The notes beneath the pieces are model-generated. The model searched no databases. It saw only the letters and a program-made list of their open reading frames with translations, and was not told the origin of the DNA. The translations under genes were made by a program, and so were the position numbers. Of a stretch of 64,000 nucleotides of DNA, positions 15,101 through 30,600 are shown in pieces. The DNA lies in NCBI GenBank assembly GCA_903632075.3, contig CAHIKZ030004282.1, positions 1,796,501-1,860,500 on the forward strand, given 5' to 3'. Positions within the stretch are counted from its first letter, which is position 1, and every line of letters starts with the position of its first letter. Source of the DNA: Acanthosepion pharaonis. Its lineage: Eukaryota > Mollusca > Cephalopoda > Sepiida > Sepiidae.

Positions 15101-16839
15101 TCTCGATGTCATTGTCATTTGTTTTGTGACATGACACCTTTTGATTACATTCAGGATCACTTGACATTTTTTCATCACTATATAGGAGATCGTGATCTTT
15201 TCTTTTTTAGGAATGTTCCTCCAACGACTTTTTCATCTTCAGCGTCTGTATTCTCTCGATGTCATTCTCATATTTGTTTTTTTGGATCACCATTTTTTTC
15301 ATCACTATATAGAGATATTGATCTTTTTTTTTTTGATGATGTTCCTATATCTTCAGGATGCCATTGTCATATTTGTTTTTTTCACCTTAGACTTAATTAC
15401 ATTCAGGATCACTTGTCACTATATAGGAGATCTTTCTTTTTTGATGGGAATGTTCCTCCAACGACTTTTCATCTTCAGCGTCTGTATTCTCTCGATGTCA
15501 TTGTCATATTTGTTTTGCCTTGACACCTGACACCTTCAGGCCTTTGATTACATTCAGGATCACTTTTGTACATTTTTTCATCACTATATAGGAGATCGTG
15601 ATCTTTTCTGTACATTTTTTTTGATGGAATGTTCCTCCAACGACTTTTTCATCTTCAGCGTCTGTATTCTCTCGATGTCATTGTCATATTTGTTTTTGCC
15701 TTGACATGACACCTTCGCCTTGATTACATTCAGGATCACTGTACATTTTTTTTTTTTCATCACTATATAGGAGATCGTGATCTTTTCTTTTTTGATGGGA
15801 ATGTTCCTCCAACGACTTTTTCATCTTCAGCGTCTGTATTCTCTCGATGTCATTGTCATATTTGTTTTGCCTTGACATGACACCTTCGCCTTGATTACAT
15901 TCAGGATCACTGTACATTTTTTCATCACTATATAGGAGATCGTGATCTTTTCTTTTTTTGATGGGAATGTTTCCTCAACGACTTTTCATCTTCAGCGTCT
16001 GTATTCTCTCGATGCCATTGTCATATTTGTTTTTGCCTTGACATGACTTTTCGCCCAAATTACATTCAGGATCACTGTACATTTTTTTCATCACTATATA
16101 GAGATCGTGATCTTTTCTTTTTTTGATGGAATGTTCCTCCAACGATTTCATCTTCAGTCTGTATTCTCTCGATGTCATTGTCATATTTGTTTTTGACACT
16201 TGCCTTCGACTAATTTTATTCAGGATCATCTTTTCGTGATTTTTTCATCACTATTAGGAGTATTCTCTCGATTCATTTTGATGGGAATGTTCCTCCAACG
16301 ACTTTATTTTCATCTTTTCAGCGTCTGTATTCTCTCGATGTCATTGTCATATTTGTTTTGCCTTGACATGACACCTTCGCCTTGATTACATTCAGGATCA
16401 CTGTACATTTTTTTTATCACTATATAGGAGATCGTGATCTTTTCTTTTTTGATGGGAATGTTCCTCCAACGACTTTTCATCTTCAGCGTCTGTATTCTCT
16501 CGATGTCATTGTCATATTTGTTTTGCCTTGACATGACACCTTCGCCTTGATTACATTCAGGATCACTGTACATTTTTTTTCATCACTATATAGGAGATCG
16601 TGATCTTTTCTTTTTTGATGGGGAATGTTCCTCCAACGACTTTTCATCTTCAGCGTCTGTATTCTCTCGATTCATTGTCATATTTGTTTTGCCTTTGACG
16701 CAGCACCTTCGCCTTTGATTACATTCAGGATCACTGTACATTTTTTTCATCACTATATAGAGATCGTGATCTTTTCTTTTTGATGGGAATGTTCCTCCAA
16801 CGACTTTTCATCTTCAGCGTCTGTATTCTCTCGATGTCA

Positions 16840-17200
16840 TTGTCATATTTGTTTTTCATACCTTTTGATTACATTCAGGATTGTACATTTTTTCACTATA
16901 GGGAGATCGTAGTCTTTTCTTTTTGATGGGGAATGTTCTCCAACGACTTTTCATCTTCAGCGTCTGTATTCTCTCGATCATTGTCATATTTGTTTTGTAC
17001 GCGACACCTTTTTTTCAGGATCACTACATTTTCATCTTATAGGAGATCGTGATCTTTTTTTTTTTGATAGAATGTTCATCTCCAACGTATTCTTTTCATC
17101 TTCAGCGTCTGTATTCTCTCGATGTCATCTTTTCTTTTTTGGAATGTTCCTCAACACTTTTATCTTTTGTTTTGATTCATTGTCTATTTGTTTTGACATG
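16840..17200. repeat. Scrambled satellite patch
   Basis: Two to three consecutive monomers are shortened and partly reordered, with the CATCACTATATAGGAG and GCCTTGACATGACACC blocks degraded. Only satellite-derived words are seen. Normal 165-bp spacing returns after about 17200. Confidence 0.7.
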
Positions 17201-20200
17201 ACACCTTCGCCTTGATTACATTCAGGATCACTGTACATTTTTTCATCACTATATAGGAGATCGTGATCTTTTCTTTTTGATGGGAATGTTCCTCCAACGA
17301 CTTTTTCATCTTCAGCGTCTGTATTTCTCTCGATGCCATTGTCATATTTGTTTTTTTTTGACATGACACCTTCGCCTTTGATTACATTCAGGATCACTGT
17401 ACATTTTTTCATCACTATATAGGAGATCGTGATCTTTTCTTTTTTGATGGGAATGTTCCTCCAACGACTTTTCATCTTCAGCGTCTGTATTCTCTCGATG
17501 TCATTGTCATATTTGTTTTGTTTTTGACATGACACCTTCGCCTTTGATTACATTCAGGATCACTGTACATTTTTTCATCACTATATAGGAGATCGTGATC
17601 TTTTCTTTTTGATGGGAATGTTCCTCCAACGATTTTTTCATCTTCAGCGTCTGTATTCTCTCGATGTCATTGTCATATTTGTTTTTTGACATGACACCTT
17701 CGCCTTCAAATTACATTCCAGGATCACTGTACATTTTTTCACCTATATTCTTTGCTATTTTTTTTTTGAATCCAACGACTTTTTCATCTTCAGCGTCTGT
17801 ATTCTCTCGATGTCATCACTGTACATGATTTTCAGGATCATACATTTTTTTCATCATATAGGAGATCGTGATCTTTTCTTTTTTGATGGGAATGTTCCTC
17901 CAACGACTTTTCATCTTCAGCGTCTGTATTCTCTCGATGTCATTGTCATATTTGTTTTGTTTTGATATGACACCTTCGCCTTGATTACATTCAGGATCAC
18001 TGTACATTTTTTCATCACTATATAGGAGATCGTGATCTTTTTCTTTTTTGATGGGAATGTTCCTCCAACGACTTTTTCATCTTCAGCGTCTGTATTCTCT
18101 CGATGTCATTGTCATATTTGTTTTGCCTTGACATGACACCTTCATTTGATTACATTCAGGTCTGTACATTTTTCATCACTATAGGAGATCGTGATCTTTT
18201 TTTTGATGGGAATGTTCCTCCAACGACTTTTCATCTTCAGCGTCTGTATTCTCTCGATGTCATTGTCATATTTGTTTTGCCTTGACATGACACCTTCACT
18301 TGATTACATTCAGGATCACTGTACATTTTTTCATCACTATATAGGAGATCGTGATCTTTTTCTTTTTGATGGGAATGTTCCTCCAACGACTTTTCATCTT
18401 CATTGTCATATTTGTTTTCTGTACCTTCTTTGATTCATTCAGGATGTACATTTTTTTTCATCATATTTGTTTTTCTTTTTGATGGAATGTTCCTCCAACG
18501 ACTTTTCATCTTCAGCGTTGATTCGATGCCATTCATATTTGATCGTTGATCACCATTTTTGTACATTTTTCACCTTTTTCTTCAGGATCCTTCATCACTA
18601 TTTTTATAGGAGATAGGAGATCTTTTTCTTTTTTTGATGGAATGTTCCTCCAACGACTTTTCATCTTCAGCGTCTGTATTCTCTCGATGTCATTGTCATA
18701 TTTGTTTTGCCTTGACATGACACCTTCGCCTTGATTACATTCAGGATCACTGTACATTTTTTCATCACTATATAGGAGATCGTGATCTTTTCTTTTTTTG
18801 ATGGGAATGTTCCTCCAACGACTTTTCATCTTCAGCGTCTGTATTCTCTCGATGTCATTGTCATATTTGTTTTGCCTTGACATGACACCTTCGCCTTTGA
18901 TTACATTCAGGATCACTGTACATTTTTTTTTCGTGATCTTTTCTTTTTTATAGGACGATCTTCGTCTGTATTCTCTTTTTCATATTTGTTTTTTGATGAT
19001 TACATTCAGGATCATTGTACATTTTTTCATCCAATCGATCTTTTCATCTTCAGCGTCTGTATTCTCTCGATGTCATTGTCATATTTGTTTTGCCTTGACA
19101 TGACACCTTCGCCTTGATTACATTCAGGATCACTGTACATTTTTTCATCACTTATATATAGGAGATCGTTCTTTTCTTTTTTGATGGGAATGTTCCTCCA
19201 ACGACTTTTCATCTTCAGCGTCTGTATTCTCTCGATGCCATTGTCATATTTGTTTTTTGATGACACCTTCCTTGATTACATTCAGGATCACTGTACATTT
19301 TTTCATCACTATAGGAGATCGTGATCTTTTCTTTTGATGGGAATTTTCATCCAACGACTTTTTCATCTTCAGCGTCTGTATTCTCTCGATGTCATTGTCA
19401 TATTTGTTTTGCCTTGACATGACACCTTCGCCTTGATTACATTCAGGATCACTGTACATTTTTTTTATCACTATATAGGAGATCGTGATCTTTTCTTTTT
19501 TGATGGGAATGTTCCTCCAACGACTTTTCATCTTCAGCGTCTGTATTCTCTCGATGTCATTGTCATATTTGTTTTGCCTTGACATGACACCTTCTGCCCT
19601 AATTACATTCAGGATCACTGTACATTTTTCATCACTATAGGAGATCGTGATCTTTTTCTTTTTGATGGGAATGTTCCTCCAACGACTTTTCATCTTCAGC
19701 GTCTGTATTCTCTCGATGTCATTGTCATATTTGTTTTGCCTTGACATGACACCTTCGCCTTGATTACATTCAGGATCACTGTACATTTTTCATCACTATA
19801 TAGGAGATCGTGATCTTTTCATTTTTTTGATGGGAATGTTCCTCCAACGACTTTTCATCTTCAGCGTCTGTATTCTCTCGATGTCATTGTCATATTTGTT
19901 TTTGCCTTGACATGACACCTTCATTCAGGCCTTGATTTTTTTATCATTCAGGATCACTGTACATTTTTTCATCACTATATAGGAGATCGTGATCTTTTCT
20001 TTTTTTGATCAGGATCATGTTCCTCCAACGACTTTTTGATGGAATTTTCATCTTCAGCGTCTGTATTCTCTCGATGTCATTGTCATATTTGTTTTTGCCT
20101 TGACATGACACCTTCGCCTTGATTACATTCAGGATCACTGTACATTTTTCATCACTATATAGGAGATCGTGATCTTTTGTTTTTTTTGATGGGAATGTTC

Positions 20201-23200
20201 CTCCAACGACTTTTCATCTTCAGCGTCTGTATTCTCTCGATGTCATTGTCATATTTGTTTTGCCTTGACATGACACCTTCGCCTTGCATTCAGGATTGAC
20301 ATTTTTCATCATTAGGAGATCGGATCTTTTTTTTGATGGGTATGTTCCTCCAACGACTTTTTTTCTTCAGCGTCATTCTCTATCATATTTGTTTTTGCCT
20401 TGACATGGCACCTTCGCCTTGAGGATCACTGTGATCTTTTCTTTTTTGATAGGAATGTTCCTCCAACGACTTTTCATCTTCAGCGTCTGTATTCTCTCGA
20501 TGTCATTGTCATATTTGTTTTGCTTTGACATGACACCTTCTGCCTTGATTACATTCAGGATCACTGTACATTTTTCATCACTATATAGGAGATCGTGATC
20601 TTTTCTTTTTTGATGGGAATGTTCCTCCAACGACTTTTCATCTTCAGCGTCTGTATTCTCTCGATGGCATTGTCATATTTGTTTTGCCTTGACATGACAC
20701 CTTCGCCTTGATTACATTCAGGATCACTGTACATTTTTTTTCATCACTATATAGGAGATCGTGATCTTTTTTTTTTGATGGGAATGTTCCTCCAACGACT
20801 TTTCATCTTCAGCGTCTGTATTCTCTCGATGCCATTGTCATATTTGTTTTGCCTTGACATGACACCTTCGTCTTGATTACATTCAGGATCACTGTACATT
20901 TTTTCATCACTATATAGAGATCGTGATCTTTTTCTTTTTGATGGGAATGTTCCTCCAACGACTTTTCATCTTCAGCGTCTGTATTCTCTCGATGCCATTG
21001 TCATATTTGTTTTGCCTTGACATGACACCTTCGCCTTTGATTATATTCAGGATCACTGTACATTTTTTCATCACTATATAGGAGATATTTTTTCTTTTTG
21101 ATGAATGTTTCCAACGACTTTTCATCTTTTTTGCCATTGTCATATTTGACACCTTCGGATTACATTCAGGATACATTTTTTTTCTTTTTTGATGGGAATG
21201 TTCCTCCTGGAACGATTCTTTTCATTTGTTTTTCTTCAGCGTCTGTATTCATCACTATGTCATTTTCATGGGTATGTTTGTTTTGCCTTGACATGACACC
21301 TTTGCCTTTGATTACATTCAGGATCACTGTACATTTTTCATCACTATATAGGAGATCGTGATCTTTTTTTTTTTGATGGGAATGTTCCTCCAACGACTTT
21401 CATCTTCAGCGTCTGTATTCTCTCGATGTCATTGTCATATTTGTTTTGCCTTGACGCATGACACCTTCGCCTTGATTACATTCAGGATCACTGTACATTT
21501 TTTCATCACTATATAGGAGATCGTGATATTTTTTCTTTTTGATGGGAATGTTCCTCCAACGACTTTTCATCTTCAGCGTCTGTATTCTCTCGATGTCATT
21601 GTCATATTTGTTTTGCCTTGACATGACACCTTCGCCTTGATTACATTCAGGATCACTGTACATTTTTTCATCACTATATAGGAGATCGTGATCTTTTCTT
21701 TTTTGATGGGAATGTTCCTCAACGACTTTTCATCTTCAGCGTCTGTATTCTCTCGATGTCATTGTCATATTTGTTTTGCCTTGACATGACACCTTCGCCT
21801 TGATTTTCAAGATCACTGTACATTTTTTCATCATTATAGGATCATCTTTTCTTTTTTGATTTTTCCTTCACTTTTTCATCTTCAGCGTCTGTATTCTCTC
21901 GATCTTTTTTTTTTTTGATGGACACCTTGTTCATTCAGGATCACGACATTTTTTCATCACTTCAGCGTCGTGATCTTTTCTTTTTTGATAGATGTCAACG
22001 ACTTTTTCATCTTCATATTCTCTCGATTTTGTCATATTTGTTTTTGACATGACACCTTCGCCTTGATTACATTCAGGATCACTTTATCATTTTTTCATCA
22101 CTATATAGGAGATCGTGATCTTTTTTTTTTGATGGGAATGTTCCTCCAACGACTTTTTTCATCTTCAGCGTCTGTATTCTCTCGATGTCATTGTCATATT
22201 TGTTTTGCCTTGACATGACACCTTCGCCTTTGATTACATTCAGGATCACTGTACATTTTTTTCATCACTATATAGGAGATCGTGATCTTTTCTTTTTGAT
22301 GGAATGTTCCTCCAACGACTTTTCATCTTCAGCGTCTGTATTCTCTCGATGTCATTGTCATATTTGTTTTGCCTTGACATGACACCTTCGCCCTTGATTA
22401 CATTCAGGATCACTGTACATTTTTTCATCACTATATAGGAGATCGTGATCTTTTCTTTTTGATGGGAATGTTCCTCCAACGACTTTTCATCTTCAGCGTC
22501 TGTATTCTCTCGATGTCATTGTCATATTTGTTTTGCCTTGACATGACACCTTCGCCTTGATTACATTCAGGATCACTGTACATTTTTTCATCACTATATA
22601 GGAGATCGTGATCTTTTCTTTTGATGGAATGTTCCTCCAACGACTTTTCATCTTCAGCGTCTGTATTCTCTCGATGTCATTGTCATATTTGTTTTGCCTT
22701 GACATGACACCTTCGATCATAGTCCTGATTACTTTTTATCTTCAGGATCACTGTACATTTTTTCATCACTATATAGGAGATCGTGATCTTTTCTTTTTTT
22801 GATGGGAATGTTCCTCCAACGACTTTTCATCTTCAGCGTCTGCTTATTCTCTCGATGCCATTGTCATATTTGTTTTCATCCTTGACATGATTGTCTAAAG
22901 TTTTGCCTTCGCCTTGATTACATTCAGGATCACTGTACATTTTTCATCACTATATAGGAGATCGGATCGTTTTTTTTTTTGATAGAATGTTCCTCCAACG
23001 ACTTTTCATCTTCAGCGTCTGTATTCTCTCGATTCATTGTCATATTTGTTTTTGCCTTGACATGACACCTTCGCCTTTGATTACATTTCAGGATCACTGT
23101 ACATTTGTTTTTTCATCACTATATAGGAGATCGTGATCTTTTCTTTTTGATGGGAATGTTCCTCCAACGACTTTTTCATCTTCAGCGTCTGTATTCTCTC

Positions 23201-24239
23201 GATGTCATTGTCATATTTGTTTTGCCTTGACATGACACCTTCGCCTTGATTACATTCAGGATCACTGTACATTTTTTTTCATCACTATATAGGAGATCGT
23301 GATCTTTTCTTTTTTGATGGGAATGTTCCTCCAACGACTTTTCATCTTCAGCGTCTGTATTCTCTCGATGTCATTGTCATATTTGTTTTTGCCTTGATTA
23401 CATTCAGGATCACCATTTTTTCGCCTATAGGAGATATTGATCTTTCAGGATCACAACCACTTTTCACAGCGTCTGTTTTTCATCATTCTCATATTTGTTT
23501 TGCCTTGAGACATCTTCCTTCTTTGATTATCAATTCAGGATCATTTTTCATCACTATATAGAGATCGTGATCTTTTCTTTTTGATAGGAATGTTCCTCCA
23601 ACGACTTTTCATCTTCAGCGTCTGTATTCTCTCGATGTCATTGTCATATTTGTTTTGCCTTGACATGACACCTTCGCCTTTGATTACATTCAGGATCACT
23701 GTACATTTTTTTTTTCATCATCATTTTCTATATAGGAGATCATTGATATTTGTTTTTTTTTTCTTGATTTTTGATGGGAAATGATCTTTTCTTTTTTGAT
23801 AGAATGTTCCAACGACTTTTCATCTTCAGCGTCTGTATTCTCTCGATGTCATTGTCATATTTGTTTTTGCCTTGACATGACACCTTCTGCCTTGATTACA
23901 TTCAGGATCACTGTACATTTTTCATCACTATATAGGAGATCGTGATCTTTTCTTTTTTTGATGGAATGTTCCTCCAACGACTTTTCATCTTCAGCGTCTG
24001 TATTCTCTCGATGTCATTGTCATATTTGTTTTGCCTTTGACATGACACCTTCGCCTTGATTACATTCAGGATCACTGTACATTTTTTTATCACTATATAG
24101 GAGATCGTGATCTTTTTTTTTTTGATGGAATGTTCCTCCAACGACTTTTCATCTTCAGCGTCTGTATTCTCTCGATGTCATTGTCATATTTGTTTTGCCT
24201 TGACATGACACCTTCGCTTGATTACATTCAGGATCACTG

Positions 24240-24600
24240 TACATTTTTCATCACTATATAGGATCATCTTTTCTTTTTTTTGATGGGAATGTTTCCTCCA
24301 ACACTTTTCATCTTTCATCTCTCGATGCCATTGTCATATTTGTTTTTGCCTTGAGACACCTTCGCCCTGATCATTCAGGATCACTGTACATTTTCATCAC
24401 TATGGGAGATCGTGATCTTTTTCTTTTTGATAGAATGTTCCTCAACGACTTTTTCATCTTCAGCGTCTGTATTCTCTCGATGCCATTGTCATATTTGTTT
24501 TTTTGCCTTGACATGATCACCATTTTTTCATCTATATAGGAGATCGTGATCCTTTTTGATGAATGTTTTACTTTTTATCTTCAGCGTCTGGATCACTGTA
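24240..24600. repeat. Scrambled satellite patch
   Basis: About two monomer lengths contain truncated blocks, for example a CATCTCTCGATGCC junction and a repeated ATCACCATTTTTTCATC piece, without the usual order. There is no inverted or foreign sequence. Confidence 0.7.
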
Positions 24601-27600
24601 CATTTTTTTTCATCACTATATAGGAGATCGTGATCTTTTCTTTTTTGATGGGAATGTTCCTCCAACGACTTTTCATCTTCAGCGTCTGTATTCTCTCGAT
24701 GCCATTGTCATATTTGTTTTGCCTTGACATGACACCTTCGCCCTAATTACATTCAGAATCACTGTACATTTATTCATCACTATATAGGAGATCGTGATCT
24801 TTTTTTTTTTGATGGGAAATTTCCTCCAACGACTTTTTCATCTTCAGCGTCTGTATTCTCTCGATGTCATTGTCATATTTGTTTTGCCTTGACATGACAC
24901 CTTCGCCTTGATTACATTCAGGATCACTGTACATTTTTTCATCACTATATAAAAGATCGTGATCTTTTTTTTTTGATGGGAATGTTCCTCCAACGACTTT
25001 TTCATCTTCAGCGTCTGTATTCTCTCGATGTCATTGTCATATTTGTTTTGCCTTGACATGACACCTTCGCCTTGATTACATTCAGGATCACTGTACATTT
25101 TTTCATCACTATATAGGAGATCGTGATCTTTTCTTTTTGATGGGAATGTTCCTCCAACGACTTTTCATCTTCAGCGTCTGTATTCTCTCGATGTCATTGT
25201 CATATTTGTTTTGCCTTGACATGACACCACCTTCAGGCCTTGATTCACATTCAGGATCACTGTCACAGCGTCTGTTTTTTCATCACATATATAGGAGATC
25301 GTGATCTTTTCTTTTTTGATGGGAATGTTCCTCCAACGACTTTTCATCTTCAGCGTCTGTATTCTCTCGATGTCATTGTCATATTTGTTTTTTGCCTTGA
25401 CATGACACCTTCGCCTTTTGATTACATTCAGGATCACTGTACATTTTTTCATCACTATATAGGAGATCGTGATCTTTTTCTTTTTGATGGGAATGTTCCT
25501 CCAACGACTTTTCATCTTCAGCGTCTGTATTCTCTCGATGTCATTGTCATATTTGTTTTGCCTTGACATGACACCTTCGCTTTGATTACATTCAGGATCA
25601 CTGTACATTTTTTTCATCACTATATAGGAGATCGTGATCTTTTCTTTTTTTGATGGGAATGTTCCTCCAACGACTTTTCATCTTCAGCGTCTGTATTCTC
25701 TCGATGTCATTGTCATATTTGTTTTTGCCTTGACATGACACCTTCTGCCTTGATTACATTCAGGATCACTGTACATTTTTCATCACTACTATAGGAGATC
25801 GTGATCTTTTCTTTTTTTTTGATGGGAATGTTCCTCCAACGACTTTTCATCTTCAACGTCTTTTCATCTTCAGCTTTGTCTGTATCGCCTTCTCGATCAT
25901 GTCATTTTTTTCACTATAGGAGATTGATTTTTCTTTTTTGGGAATTTTCTCCAACGACTTTTCATCTTTCAGCGTCTGTATTCTCTCGATTCATTGTCAT
26001 TTGTTTTCTTGACAGGATCTTTGATTATTCAGGATTTTTTCATCACTATAGTGGAGATCGTGATCTTTTTTTTTTGATGGAATGTTCCTCCAACGACTTT
26101 TCATCTTCAGCGTCTGTATTCTCTCGATGCCATTGTCATATTTGTTTTTGCCTTGACATGACACCTTCGCCTTGATTACATTCAGGATCACTGTACATTT
26201 TTTCATCACTATATAGGAGATCGTGATCTTTTCTTTTTGATGGGAATGTTCCTCCAACGACTTTTCCAACGTCTGTATTCTCATCTTCAGCGTCATATTT
26301 GTTTTGCCTTGACTGACACCTTCGATGTCATTCAGGATCACTGTACATTTTTTCACTATTCGTGATCTTTTCTTTGATGGGAATGACAACGACTTTTCGC
26401 TTCTTGTATTCTCTCGATACCATTGTCATATTTGTTTGCCTTGATCACCTTCATATGATTACATTTTTTCATCACTATATAGAGATCGTGATCTTTTCTT
26501 TTTTGATGGAATGTTCCTCCAACGACTTTTCATCTTCAGCGTCTGTATTCTCTCGATGTCATTGTCATATTTGTTTTGCCTTGACATGACACCTTCTGCC
26601 TTTGATTACATTCAGGATCACTGTACATTTTTTCATCACTATATAGGAGATCGTGATCTTTTTCTTTTTGATGGGGAATGTTCCTCCAACGACTTTTCAT
26701 CTTCAGCGTCTGTATTCTCTCGATGTCATTGTCATTTGTTTTGCCTTTGACATGACACCTTCGCCTTGATTACATTCAGGATCACTGTACATTTTTTCAT
26801 CACTATATAGGAGATCGTGATCTTTTCTTTTTTGATGGGAATGTTCCTCCAACGACTTTTCATCTTCAGCGTCTGTATTCTCTCGATGTCATTGTCATAT
26901 TTGTTTTGCATTGACATGATTTATTCACCTTCGTGCCTTGATTACATTCAGGATCACTGTACATTTTTTTTCATCACATATAGGAGATCTATATGATCTC
27001 TTTTCTTTTTTGATGGGGAATGTTCCTCCAACGACTTTTCATCTTCAGCGTCTGTATTCTCTCGATGTCATTGTCATATTTGTTTTGCCTTGACATGACA
27101 CCTTCGTGCCTTGATTGATTATATTCAGGATCACTGTACATTTTTTTCATCACTATATAGGAGATCGTGATCTTTTTTTTTTGATGGAATGTTTCCTCCA
27201 ACGACTTTTCATCTTCAGCGTCTGTATTCTCTCGATGCCATTGTCATATTTGTTTTTGCCTTGACATGACACCTTCTGCCTTGATTACATTCAGGATCAC
27301 TGTACATTTTTTCATCACTATATAGGAGATCGTGATCTTTTTTTTTTGATGGAATGTTCCTCCAACGACTTTTTTTCATCTTCAGCGTCTGTATTCTCTC
27401 GATGTCATTGTCATATTTGTTTTGCCTTGACATGACACCTTCGCCTTGATTACATTCAGGATCATTTTTTCATCACTATAGGGGAGATCGTGATCTTTTT
27501 TTTTTGATGGGAATGTTCCTCCAACGACTTTTCATCTTCAGCGTCTGTATTCTCTCGATGTCATTGTCATATTTGTTTTTGCCTTGACATGACACCTTCG

Positions 27601-30600
27601 CCTTGATTACATTCAGGATCACTGTACATTTTTTCATCATCTTTTTTTTGATATCCAAGGAAGGTCTGATCGTGATCTGACATTTTCTTTTTTGATGGGA
27701 ATGTTCCTCCAACGACTTTTCATCTTCAGCGTCTGTATTCTCTCGATGTCATTGTCATATTTGTTTTGCCTTGACATGACACCTTTGCCTTGATTACATT
27801 CAGGATCACTGTCATTTTTTTCATCACTATATAGGAGATCGTGATCTTTTCTTTTTGATGGGAATGTTCCTCCAACGACTTTTTCATCTTCAGCGTCTGT
27901 ATTCTCTCGATGTCATTGTCATATTTGTTTTGCCTTGACATGACACCTTCGCCTTGATTACATTCTAGGATCACTGTACATTTTTTCATCACTATATAGG
28001 AGATCGTGATCTTTTTCTTTTTTGATGGGAATGTTCCTCCAACGACTTTTCATCTTCAGCGTCTGTATTCTCTCGATGCCATTGTCATATTTGTTTTGCC
28101 TTGACATGACACCTTCGCCTTGATTACATTCAGGATCACTGTACATTTTTCATCACTATATAGAGATCGTGATCTTTTTTTTTGATGGGAATGTTCCTCC
28201 AACGACTTTTTTCATCTTCAGCGTCTGTATTCTCTCGATGCCATTGTCATATTTGTTTTTGCCTTGACATGACACCTTCGCCTTGATTACATTCAGGATC
28301 ACTGTACATTTTTTCATCACTATATAGGAGAGATCTTTTTTTTTGATGGGAATGTTCCTCCAACGACTTTTTTTTGATCGGGAATTTGTTTTGCCTTGAC
28401 ATGACACCTTCGCCTTGATTACATTCAGGAACTGACATTTTTCATCACTATTTCATCTTTTCAGAATGTTCTCAACGACTTTTCATCTTCAGCGTCTGTA
28501 TTCTCTCGATGTCATTGTCATATTTGTTTTGCCTTGACATGACACCTTCGCCTTGATTACATTCAGGATCACTGTACATTTTTTTCATCACTATATAGGA
28601 GATCGTGATTTTCTTTTTTGATGGGAATGTTCCTCCAACGACTTTTCATCTTCAGCGTCTGTATTCTCTCGATGCCATTGTCATATTTGTTTTGTCTTGA
28701 CATGACACCTTCGCCTTGATTACATTCAGGATCACTGTACATTTTTCATCACTATATAGGAGAGATCGTGATCACTTTTTTTTCTTTTTTGATGTCATTG
28801 AATGTTCCTCCAACGACTTTTCATCTTCAGCGTCTGTATTCTCTCGATGTCATTGTCATATTTGTTTTGCCTTGACATGACACCTTCGCCTTGATTACAT
28901 TCAGGATCACTGTACATTTTTTCATCACTATATAGGAGATCGTGATCTTTTCTTTTTTTGATGGGAATGTTCCTCCAACGACTTTTCATCTTCAGCGTCT
29001 GTATTCTCTCGATGTCATTGTCATATTTGTTTTGTCTTGACACGACACCTTCGCCCTAATTACATTTCAGGATCACTGTACATTTTTTCATCACTATATA
29101 GGAGATCGTGATCTTTTTTTTTTGATGAATGTTCCTCCAACGACTTTTCATCTTCAGCGTCTGTATTCTCTCGATGTCATTGTCATATTTGTTTTGCCTT
29201 GATCTTTCGCCTTGATTACATTCAGGATCACTGTACATTTTTTCATCACTATATAGGAGATCTTTTTGATGATCTTTTTTTTTTTTGATGGGAATGTTCC
29301 TCCAACGACTTTTCATCTTCAGCGTCTGTATTCTCTCGATGTCATTGTCATATTTGTTTTGCCTTGACATGACACCTTCCTTTGATTACATTCAGGATCA
29401 CTGTACATTTTTTTCATCACTATATAGGAGATCGTGATCTTTTTTTTTTGATGGAATGTTCCTCCAACGACTTTTCATCTTCAGCGTCTGTATTCTCTCG
29501 ATTCATTGTCATATTTGTTTTGCCTTGACATGACACCTTCGCCTTGATTACATTCAGGATCACTGTACATTTTTTCATCACTATATAGGAGATCGTGATC
29601 TTTTTCTTTTTTTGATGGGAATGTTCCTCCAACGACTTTTCATCTTCAGCGTCTGTATTCTCTCGATTCATTGTCATATTTGTTTTGATTTGACATGACA
29701 CCTTCTGCCTTGATTACATTCAGGATCACTGGATCACTGTGACATGGAATGTTTTTTTCATCACTATATAGGAGATCGTGATCATTTTTCATTTTTGATG
29801 GGAATGTTCCTCCAACGACTTTTCATCTTCAGCGTCTGTATTCTCTCGATGCCATTGTCATATTTGTTTTGCCTTGACATGACACCTTCACTTTTTGATT
29901 ACATTCAGGATCACTGTACATTTTTTTCATCACCATATGTATGCCATTGTCATATTTGTTTTCACCTCCTGCTTTGATTACATTCAGGATATCTTTATAT
30001 AGGAGATCGTGATTTTTTTTTTGATGGAATGTTCCTCCAACGACTTTTCATCTTCAGCGTCTGTATTCTCTCGATGTCATTGTCATATTTGTTTTGATTT
30101 TGACATGACACCTTCGCCTTGATTACATTCAGGATCACTGTACATTTTTCATCATATAGGAGATCGTCATCTTTTCTTTTTATGGGAATGAGATCGTGTA
30201 TTCTCTCGATGTTTTCATATTTGTTTTTTGATGGAATGTTCATTCAGGAACGACATTTTTTTCATCTTCATCTTTTTCTTTTTGATGGAATATTCTGTCT
30301 TCAGCGTCTCTCGATGCCATTGTCATATTTGTTTTGCCTTGACATGACACCTTCGCCTTGATTACATTCAGGATCACTGTACATTTTTTCATCACTATAT
30401 AGGAGATCGCATCTTTTTCTTTTTGATGGGAATGTTCCTCCAACGACTTTTCATCTTCAGCGTCTGTATTCTCTCGATGTCATTGTCATATTTGTTTTGC
30501 CTTGACATGACACCTTCGCCTTGATTACATTCAGGATCACTGTACATTTTTTTCATCACTATATAGGAGATCGTGATCTTTTCTTTTTGATGGGAATGTT